Source: a virus. From it: DNA of 64,000 nucleotides. Under the pieces are notes generated by a model, which was not told the DNA's origin, did not search any database, and saw only the letters and a program-made list of their open reading frames with translations. Each line of letters opens with the position of its first letter. The stretch's first letter is position 1. The stretch lies in the IMG/VR virus record IMGVR_UViG_3300023202_000068, positions 62,001-126,000 of that record. One strand, written 5' to 3'. The position numbers and the translations under genes are program-made. This document shows positions 57,865 through 64,000 of this stretch, piece after piece.

Positions 57865-59213
57865 TGAGTATTACAGGTAAGAATACAAAATCTATTAGAA
57901 AAAAAGATGTTAAGGAAAGCAAAAGTCTTTCAAGTGGCTTTGTTAAACTTACATTTGCACATGAGGCATCTGCTGGAGAAACTGGAATTAATCTAGGCTC
58001 ATTAGTAACACCTGCAAGCTGGACATCACAAGGAAACACACAACCATCCACACAAAGACTTCTTGAAGCCAAGCTTTTTCAATTCAAAGACAATTTAAAG
58101 ATAGTTTCCTCTCTTCGTGGTGAGTTGATGAAGATTTCATACAGAGTATCTTCTAACTCACAAATTACATTCAACGGATTTGCCGCTGAAGAAGGTGAGA
58201 TATTTGAAGGAACTATAGACTCAAACCCAGTCAGTGGTATCCAGGTAATTGATGCAAAACAGCCAGTTGCCGATGGTGATCTTGCAGATGGAGATACAGA
58301 CTTCCCGATTGGCTTCACAACTAGAACTAATGCAGATCAAATTGTAGTTTTTAGAAACGGACTAGAACAAAAGAGAAACTCAAACAATAGCTCAACCGTT
58401 ACAGACGGCAACTACTACGTTGTAGACAACGGCTCTGGATATGGGTCTCTTATTAGGTTTAACGTAGCTGCTTCTGGTTCTAACGACTATGTTAAAGTTA
58501 CAGCAATCGGTGGTGTTGTAGAAAGCCCCACTAATTCAACTTGGGATGAGCTTGAAAAAGTACAAGGTCAGATTGACGCAATTGTACCTACGGTATCTGC
58601 ACTCGCAGGTGTGCCTGAAACAGACTTTCAAGCCGCACCTAATAATGTTGACCTTAGACAGTTTGGTGCTGTTTTGAATGGGCTTCTAGATGTAAGAGTT
58701 CCTATTGTTTCAGATTGGGTTAGCTTTACACCAACTGGTACATGGACTAATACGACATACAGCGGAAGATGGAGACAGGTTTTAGATCACTACGAAATTG
58801 AGTATGAAATAGATATTACCGGAGCACCTGCTGGTGGAATTCAAGACCTATCAATCCCGGTAGGTGAAAACATTGACTTTACGGGTCTAGCTTATTCAGA
58901 TATAGGAATTAGTGTTGGTTGGGGCACCAGTACAGCAAATGCGCAGTCTTCAGGATTTAATATATATGGCTACATAAATTCAGGATTTGGTGATATTGTA
59001 AGGCTTAGAGCTGAAAGAATTGACGTGAATGGACCAAATGGTGAAGAAACCCCTAGGGAAGACAATTTAGGTAGCGGTGGATATGAAATGAACAGTGTAT
59101 CTAACAACTGGAATTCAAATGACAAGATAAGCCTAAAAGTGACTATACCTATACAAGGTCTCAATTCACACCAAACTCTTAAAGAGCACCTAGAAGATAA
59201 GGGGATTTTATAA
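57864..59213 (+). CDS. tail fibre protein
   Basis: A 449-residue protein starting in a TAATG overlap. N-terminal basic segment (SITGKNTKSIRKKDVKESKS), then repeated strand blocks (GSLVTPASWTSQGNTQPSTQ; IVVFRNGLEQKRNSNNSSTV) and a C-terminal beta domain (SFTPTGTWTNTTYSGRWRQV; HYEIEYEIDITGAPAGGIQD). Role as fibre or fibre tip inferred from context and composition. Confidence 0.6.
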   Translation: MSITGKNTKSIRKKDVKESKSLSSGFVKLTFAHEASAGETGINLGSLVTPASWTSQGNTQPSTQRLLEAKLFQFKDNLKIVSSLRGELMKISYRVSSNSQITFNGFAAEEGEIFEGTIDSNPVSGIQVIDAKQPVADGDLADGDTDFPIGFTTRTNADQIVVFRNGLEQKRNSNNSSTVTDGNYYVVDNGSGYGSLIRFNVAASGSNDYVKVTAIGGVVESPTNSTWDELEKVQGQIDAIVPTVSALAGVPETDFQAAPNNVDLRQFGAVLNGLLDVRVPIVSDWVSFTPTGTWTNTTYSGRWRQVLDHYEIEYEIDITGAPAGGIQDLSIPVGENIDFTGLAYSDIGISVGWGTSTANAQSSGFNIYGYINSGFGDIVRLRAERIDVNGPNGEETPREDNLGSGGYEMNSVSNNWNSNDKISLKVTIPIQGLNSHQTLKEHLEDKGIL

Positions 59214-59710
59214 TGGCTTTGATAAAAATACCGATAATTAATGAAGTAAAAATAGATGCAAGCCAAGTCGGTGACGTTGTAGAGTCTATGCTTACTGAAA
59301 CTCAGTTTCAAGCTATAAGAGGCAGCAACTGGGTATTAATGGATGGGAGAAATGTTGCAGGTACTACTTATGCAAATATCACAGGTAATAGCACAATTCC
59401 AGATGCTAGAGGTGTTGCACTAAGAGGTAAGAACAACGGCAGATCTAATTCTACTGGAAACCAAAGTGGCGATTTAGCATTAGGCACTTATCAAGCAGAT
59501 GAATTTGAATCACACGATCACATTATGAACGGTGAGTATTTTAACTCTACTGGGGCTGCTGCAGGAAACCAATACAATAATCCAAGTAAGGTATCAGGTG
59601 GGGCAGGTGCCACTAACTTTACTTTTAACAGGAATGCAATGGAATCTGAGGGCGGCAACGAAACCAGAATGCGTAACATTACCGTTAACATTTTTATAAA
59701 GGTAGACTAA
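59213..59710 (+). CDS. tail collar domain protein
   Basis: A 165-residue protein. It has VVESMLTETQFQAIRGSNWV, then STIPDARGVALRGKNNG, a His/Ser-containing strip (ESHDHIMNGEY) and an end GGNETRMRNITVNIFIK. This is the Phage_Collar (PF07484) pattern found in short fibres such as T4 gp12, where His residues of trimers bind metal at the tip. Good family match at the expected size. Confidence 0.8.
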   Translation: MALIKIPIINEVKIDASQVGDVVESMLTETQFQAIRGSNWVLMDGRNVAGTTYANITGNSTIPDARGVALRGKNNGRSNSTGNQSGDLALGTYQADEFESHDHIMNGEYFNSTGAAAGNQYNNPSKVSGGAGATNFTFNRNAMESEGGNETRMRNITVNIFIKVD

Positions 59711-59711
59711 T

Positions 59712-60815
59712 ATGAGCTTGACACCGAGACTGGATAAATTAGATCAAAACCTGCTAATTAATGGCAACTTCGCCTTTAATCAAAGAGGCGATGATACGAA
59801 TGTAGACGACAATAGGTATGTATTGGATCGCTGGATTATTCAAAGAGAGAGTGCAGCTTCAACTATTTTAGAGGTTACACAAGAAAGCGGTGATGTACCA
59901 TTAAATTCTAATAGTAGACATTCAATGAAAGTAAATGTTGGCACTGCATCTGGCGCACCGGCAATAGCAGCTAGAAGAGTTAAGCTTTCTCAATATGTTG
60001 AAGGACATATGATGCCTCAAGTAATAGGTAAAAGAGCTAAGTTAAGATTTTGGGTTAAGTCAAATCTAGCACAGACTTTTGCCTTCGGCATAAGGTCAAA
60101 CGGCTCTGGGGTGCACTATTTTTTAACAGAGTACACTATCAATGCAGCAGATACTTGGGAGTTGAAAGAAATATTACTTCCAGAGTTTGTTTCGTCTATT
60201 GATTGGCAGGCAAATACAAACAATAGAGCAGCACTTTTTGATTGGGCTTTAGATGTGGGTACAGATTTTCATGGCGCAACAAACACGGCTTTTCAACCAG
60301 GAACTGCTCAAGCTCCGACAGGCTATGACACTCAGTTCTGTGATACTTTAAATAACTACATGCAAATCGCAGATGTAGTAGTTATGCCATATGAGATTAA
60401 CTCACCGGCTCCAGGTATTGAAGGGTTTACATACGCTGGTAGAAACTATATGGAAGAATTTCAGCTTTGTCAAAGATATCTATATGTTCCGTATGATCCC
60501 GAAGTAGGGTCAATACAACACATCGGTCACGGTAGAAACTTTGCGAGCAATCAGGGTAATATATCTTTAGAGTTTCCAGTAAAAATGAGAGCTGTCCCAA
60601 CTTTGATTACAGGAGGAACAATTTCTGATTTTAAGGCCCATAATGGAACAGGTTCGGGTGACATTAGTATAACCAGTTTTACCCAAGGAAACACAGGGCC
60701 CTTAAGGTCGAATATAAATGTATTCGCTTCTCCAATGAATGCTGGAGGGGCCTGTACTACCAGAAGAATCCCCACAGGCACTCCAGGCTTTTTATACTTT
60801 GACGCAGAACTATAA
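59712..60815 (+). CDS. receptor-binding-type fibre protein (family member 2)
   Basis: A 367-residue protein with the landmarks LLINGNFAFNQRGDDTNVDD, YVLDRWIIQRESAASTILEV, and FQLCQRYLYVPYDPEVGSIQ. These match those of the genes at 56069 and 60825. The C-terminal 100 residues (LITGGTISDFKAHNGTGSGD) are its own and may set receptor specificity. The neighbours are also fibres, so a branched fibre with several tips is possible. Confidence 0.7.
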   Translation: MSLTPRLDKLDQNLLINGNFAFNQRGDDTNVDDNRYVLDRWIIQRESAASTILEVTQESGDVPLNSNSRHSMKVNVGTASGAPAIAARRVKLSQYVEGHMMPQVIGKRAKLRFWVKSNLAQTFAFGIRSNGSGVHYFLTEYTINAADTWELKEILLPEFVSSIDWQANTNNRAALFDWALDVGTDFHGATNTAFQPGTAQAPTGYDTQFCDTLNNYMQIADVVVMPYEINSPAPGIEGFTYAGRNYMEEFQLCQRYLYVPYDPEVGSIQHIGHGRNFASNQGNISLEFPVKMRAVPTLITGGTISDFKAHNGTGSGDISITSFTQGNTGPLRSNINVFASPMNAGGACTTRRIPTGTPGFLYFDAEL

Positions 60816-60824
60816 GGAATTATT

Positions 60825-61847
60825 ATGGCTAAAACACCAGAAATTGACTTAAGACAAGATTATCAAAGAAACTATATTATCAATGGTAATTTTGACTTTT
60901 GGCAAAGAGGAACAGGGCCTATTTCTGTATCCGGTGCGGCCAACCCTACCTATGCTGCTGATAGATTCTTTATAGCAGGTAATGGTGCTAGTGCTGTTGA
61001 AATGAATAGGTCTACAGACATACCTACAGAAGCTGAATCTAAATTTCAATCAAACTATTCCCTATTTGTAGATGTAACTACGGCAGACGCATCACCGACA
61101 TCGGGAGATCGCAGGTGGATGGGATACAGAGTTGAAGGTACTGACATGCAGGGGTTACTTGGCAAAAACATATCTGTATCTTTTTGGGTAAAGGCCACTA
61201 AGGCTGGGATTAATTCTTTGGCGTTTAGAAATCAATCTACAGATAGATCATACGTAGCCGAATACACCATCAACTCTCCAAATACTTGGGAAAATAAAGT
61301 TATAACTATCCCTTTCGTAAACTCAGGATCTTGGGATGTAGATAACACATTGGGGTTGGAAATAGCATGGCCATTAATGCCGGATGCTGCGCTTGAAACA
61401 TCAACCATTGGTGAGTGGCAAAGTGGGAACTTTTTAGCATCTTCAAATCAAGTAAATCACATGGACAGCACCGCTAACGAATTCAGAATCGCACAAGTTC
61501 AACTTATAGAAGGGTCTGAAGATCTTCCGTTTAGGAGAGCTGGTAGGAACATTGGTGAAGAATTTTCAATGTGCCAAAGATACTTTCAGAAAGTGGTAGG
61601 TCGTTGGTATGGAGTTGCTCCAAATACAGGTAGAACTAGAAACAATGTTACTTACGCTACCCAAATGAGGGCTATACCTACAGCAACAAAAGACGCAGCA
61701 CTATCAACAAATAGCACAAGGTATCCTGCTGGAAATTCTGAAGTAGCAAACATAGATGAATCTTCAGTCATGACTCGTTGGATTCCCAACAGTACTGGTG
61801 GAAATGATGGGTGGTCTTTATTTCTTGATTTAGAAGCAGAACTTTAA
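60825..61847 (+). CDS. receptor-binding-type fibre protein (family member 3)
   Basis: A 340-residue protein beginning AKTPEIDLRQDYQRNYIING, then NFDFWQRGTGPISVSGAANP and later EEFSMCQRYFQKVVGRWYGV. It is the third member of the family at 56069 and 59712. Duplicated receptor-binding genes in tandem often widen host range. Ribosome site AAGGAAT. Confidence 0.7.
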   Translation: MAKTPEIDLRQDYQRNYIINGNFDFWQRGTGPISVSGAANPTYAADRFFIAGNGASAVEMNRSTDIPTEAESKFQSNYSLFVDVTTADASPTSGDRRWMGYRVEGTDMQGLLGKNISVSFWVKATKAGINSLAFRNQSTDRSYVAEYTINSPNTWENKVITIPFVNSGSWDVDNTLGLEIAWPLMPDAALETSTIGEWQSGNFLASSNQVNHMDSTANEFRIAQVQLIEGSEDLPFRRAGRNIGEEFSMCQRYFQKVVGRWYGVAPNTGRTRNNVTYATQMRAIPTATKDAALSTNSTRYPAGNSEVANIDESSVMTRWIPNSTGGNDGWSLFLDLEAEL

Positions 61848-61895
61848 CCTTATACAAAATAAGTAAATGGCAAAATTAGCCAGAAGGAGAATAAA

Positions 61896-62525
61896 ATGGC
61901 AAGAATAGCAATTGTAATGAAAGTAACACAAGGACCTTGGACTGAAGGTCAAATCGCAACATGGTATGACGCAGAAGCACCTAATCAAAAAGGATATGGT
62001 GGACCATGGGGTAACGCCTCTATGTCTGAACACGTTCAACTAGGTGAAGGTCTAGATGAGAGAAAAGTTGTTTCAGAACTAGTTCCAGATACATGGACTA
62101 AAGAGGGTGAAAGCGATGTTACTGAAGACCCAAATGATCTAGAGTGGACATTTGTTCCAGAACATTATGCACTAGTAGAGGATGCGACTAAGGCTTCTGA
62201 AGTAGACGCTGCCGACGCAGACGCTGCCGTAAGAGGTGCTTTAAGATCAGCAATGGCTCTTGGCAATCAAATTATCGAAGACTTTGCAGCAGAGAATATT
62301 GTACTTGGAATTACTGCAGATGGAATGACTGGTGATGTTTTGACAGCTATGGCACCTGTAATGGATGCACTTAGAACTGGCTCACTTCACGAGGCAATTG
62401 CAAGAGCAAAGGCAATTCCAGCAGAAGATAAAGATGTAAAATATGTTACAGATGCAAGGTTACTTGAAGCTGTAAACAGAATGGAAGAGCACTTAGGAAT
62501 TGACCCTATCTCTGCAACTCTGTAG
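61896..62525 (+). CDS. C-terminal gene of the fibre operon, hypothetical
   Basis: A 209-residue protein with AGAAGGAG before ATG. N-terminus (MARIAIVMKVTQGPWTEGQI), acidic middle, helical C-terminal (MAPVMDALRTGSLHEAIARA; RLLEAVNRMEEHLGIDP). It may be a fibre assembly chaperone or a small tail protein. The stop lies one base from the 3' end of the minus-strand thymidylate synthase gene, with no clear terminator between. Confidence 0.6.
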   Translation: MARIAIVMKVTQGPWTEGQIATWYDAEAPNQKGYGGPWGNASMSEHVQLGEGLDERKVVSELVPDTWTKEGESDVTEDPNDLEWTFVPEHYALVEDATKASEVDAADADAAVRGALRSAMALGNQIIEDFAAENIVLGITADGMTGDVLTAMAPVMDALRTGSLHEAIARAKAIPAEDKDVKYVTDARLLEAVNRMEEHLGIDPISATL

Positions 62526-62526
62526 G

Positions 62527-63372
62527 TTACACTGTCATCTTAAGAGATTTTAAATATAAAGGTTTATACTTAATATCAAGGCTGAAATCATCAGCCTTGA
62601 ATTTTTTTGAGGTCGGCTTATATATAAGGTTAGGGATTTCGTAAGTACCTTTTTTAGGATTTAGCTTGTTTGCCATCTCCTTAACGTCAGGTTCGTGATT
62701 TGGGTACACATGACAGTCCCCACCAATCCATGTAAAAGTTCCAGGCTTTCTCCCAGACCGATGGGATAAATAAAGCATAAGAGCCCAGTACTGAATCCAA
62801 TTATGCGGTACACCGAGAACCATATCACAACTTCTTTGATACATAGTAAGGTGAACAGAGTCGTTGGACGGCTCTACAAAGGCTTGTATCACGGTACCAT
62901 GGCAATTTGTAATCGGAGTATTTGCATCCAACATGTCTGCAGTGTTCCACGTGGTAATTACGTTTCTGCGACTTCCAGGGTCATTGGTTAAAGTATCAAT
63001 CATATATTCAACTTGATCTACGCTGTTGCTAATGCCAAAGAAATTTCTGAGCTGTCTTGAGTAGTTATTTGGGATAAACCCGTCATTATCAGCCCAAGGC
63101 TTCCACCAGCTATGTACTTTCTTATCCAAGTCATTGATATTGTTACTGCCAGATAAAAACCACTCAAACTCTCTAAGTGCATTTTTCCAAGCAGTTCTTC
63201 TGACAGTTACAAGTGGAGTCTGGGTAAAAGTTACCATAGAGTTTAAAAGACGCTTTGTTGTTGCGTTTCTCGTTTGAACTTCAGAGCCAACTTTTACGAT
63301 TGAGTTCAGGTGGTGCATGAAGATCTGATCAACGGGGTTAGACCGTCTCATCGTAGAGTTAATACTACCCAT
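62527..63372 (-). CDS. thyA: thymidylate synthase family protein (ThyA-like)
   Basis: A 281-residue protein. Key residues align with ThyA: E68 in REFEWFLSG, the Tyr of NYSRQLR, R135-R136, the catalytic C157-H158, Q179-R180-S181 with D183, N191 in GVPHNWIQYW, and H221-V-Y223. N191 is where synthases keep Asn for dUMP; dCMP hydroxymethylases have Asp there, so dUMP is the expected pyrimidine. The C-terminus (LKMTV) resembles the usual MAV-type end. A dUMP hydroxymethylase cannot be excluded. It ends one base from the plus-strand fibre operon. Confidence 0.85.
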   Translation of the reverse strand: MGSINSTMRRSNPVDQIFMHHLNSIVKVGSEVQTRNATTKRLLNSMVTFTQTPLVTVRRTAWKNALREFEWFLSGSNNINDLDKKVHSWWKPWADNDGFIPNNYSRQLRNFFGISNSVDQVEYMIDTLTNDPGSRRNVITTWNTADMLDANTPITNCHGTVIQAFVEPSNDSVHLTMYQRSCDMVLGVPHNWIQYWALMLYLSHRSGRKPGTFTWIGGDCHVYPNHEPDVKEMANKLNPKKGTYEIPNLIYKPTSKKFKADDFSLDIKYKPLYLKSLKMTV

Positions 63373-63541
63373 TAGAAACCTCAGTCAAGTCGCCTTCTAA
63401 AGAAAAGCTGAAGTAAACACCTGCAGTTGTTTCGATAAACAAGGTGTCTTTTTCTTCATTGTCTAGCTCTTCGAAGTCGATCTCCGCTTTTTCCAGTAAA
63501 TTTCTAATAACCTCTAGGTCTGTAGATACTACTGCACTCAT
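63365..63541 (-). CDS. small acidic hypothetical protein
   Basis: A 58-residue product from ATG 63541 to TAG 63365 on the minus strand, overlapping the ATG of the thyA-like gene by 8 bases and the aminotransferase stop by 4 bases. Acidic (EKAEIDFEELDNEEKDTLFI), with an end YFSFSLEGDLTEVSNG. Function unknown; the coupling places all three genes in one operon. Confidence 0.6.
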   Translation of the reverse strand: MSAVVSTDLEVIRNLLEKAEIDFEELDNEEKDTLFIETTAGVYFSFSLEGDLTEVSNG

Positions 63542-64000
63542 ACCCTATCCTCCTTTAAAATAGATTGAATCGCCTCTTGCGTAACTTTTCTTGTTTGTCC
63601 TAAACTAATTCTAATAGTTTCATGATCTAACTGTGTATATATTACACCAGCATTCTTTAAAATATCAAGTGCTTTAGAGTCTGGCTTTACACACCAAAAC
63701 ATACCTACATTTGGTATCTCTTGACCATCGAATAAGTGCATAATTTCCTGCATATCTTCCTTGTTATCTGCCAAGGCGTAGTGTCCACGTCTGATAAACT
63801 GATCTAAGTCTATGGTGCTAAGAATATTCATCACTAAGAGCTGGCTAGGCTGCGATATGGTCACCGTATCGGCCCTTAAGACGGTGCTAACTTCACCGTA
63901 TAGGTTATCACTATTAGTGGCAAACCACCCAATACGAGCCCCAGGAATACCTAAGAGCTTGCTTGTAGAGCCTATCATGGCATCGTGCTTTGGATACTTG
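63538..64000 (-). CDS. PLP-dependent aminotransferase, C-terminal part (cut by window edge)
   Basis: The frame runs off the window, so the first part of the gene is missing. GSTSKLLGIPGARIGWFATN holds the PLP-binding Lys motif (SxSK...GxxGxRxGW) of class I/II aminotransferases. The C-terminal small domain follows (MFWCVKPDSKALDILKNAGV; ETIRISLGQTRKVTQEAI). Substrate unknown; HisC and CobD-like enzymes share this pattern. An aminotransferase in an operon with thymidylate synthase is unusual and may serve base hypermodification or amino-acid metabolism. Confidence 0.8.
   Translation of the reverse strand, partial: KYPKHDAMIGSTSKLLGIPGARIGWFATNSDNLYGEVSTVLRADTVTISQPSQLLVMNILSTIDLDQFIRRGHYALADNKEDMQEIMHLFDGQEIPNVGMFWCVKPDSKALDILKNAGVIYTQLDHETIRISLGQTRKVTQEAIQSILKEDRV

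Noticed and set aside
62527-63372. dCMP hydroxymethylase instead of thymidylate synthase
   Set aside because: Asn191 sits at the position where synthases have Asn and dCMP hydroxymethylases have Asp. A dUMP hydroxymethylase remains possible.

Overview
The window is one continuous piece of a large, AT-rich, double-stranded DNA phage genome with a contractile (myovirus-type) tail. Genes are packed head to tail, very often with ATGA, GTGA or TAATG overlaps. There is a tape-measure-like protein, a tail hub and spike pair, a very large baseplate J protein with its wedge partners, and about 14 kb of tail-fibre genes. No capsid, terminase, DNA polymerase or integrase gene lies inside the window. Many products carry lipoprotein boxes, and one carries a twin-arginine signal, so the host is probably a Gram-negative bacterium. 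The sequence alone does not name the host.

Layout. 1-6.2 kb: very small early-type genes, including a repeat-rich cassette (1.0-2.1 kb), an RlaP-type nucleotidyltransferase and a DUF3445/heme N-demethylase-like protein. 6.3-7.4 kb: small exported proteins (lipoprotein, Tat substrate, HExxH lipoprotein). 7.4-9.8 kb: a two-gene NAD+ salvage operon (NadM-Nudix and NadV) closed by a strong terminator. 10-15.4 kb: tape measure, hub and spike. 15.4-21 kb: a CPBP-like membrane protease, lipoproteins and secreted proteins, tRNA-Ile, a possible structured RNA and a 2OG-Fe(II) oxygenase. 21-34.8 kb: small genes mixed with nucleic-acid and nucleotide enzymes (nuclease, UDG-like protein, polynucleotide kinase, RNA ligase, phosphatases, CYTH, HNH, thymidylate kinase, MazG) plus a class II aldolase. 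34.8-62.5 kb: structural genes, interrupted by a five-gene minus-strand operon at 36.2-37.4 kb. 62.5-64 kb: minus-strand thymidylate synthase family gene, a small gene, and an aminotransferase cut by the window edge.

How the parts may work together. The baseplate, fibre and tape genes form the late programme. Five of their leaders share a motif, AATCTTTA-N3-TAT, and a sixth AATCTTTA lies head to head with one of them in front of the minus-strand operon. That operon encodes a protein ending in an Ogr/Delta-like zinc ribbon, so it may contain the late activator (inference). NAD salvage, RNA repair and dTMP supply keep an infected cell productive under host defence. The exported proteins probably remodel the host envelope.

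Most notable: an in-frame TGA at a conserved Trp position of a small gene at 31.27 kb; the shared late-promoter-like motif; a pair of hairpins with perfectly complementary loops after the tRNA; and the Sm-like / Ser-dipeptide / Ala-rich repeat cassette.
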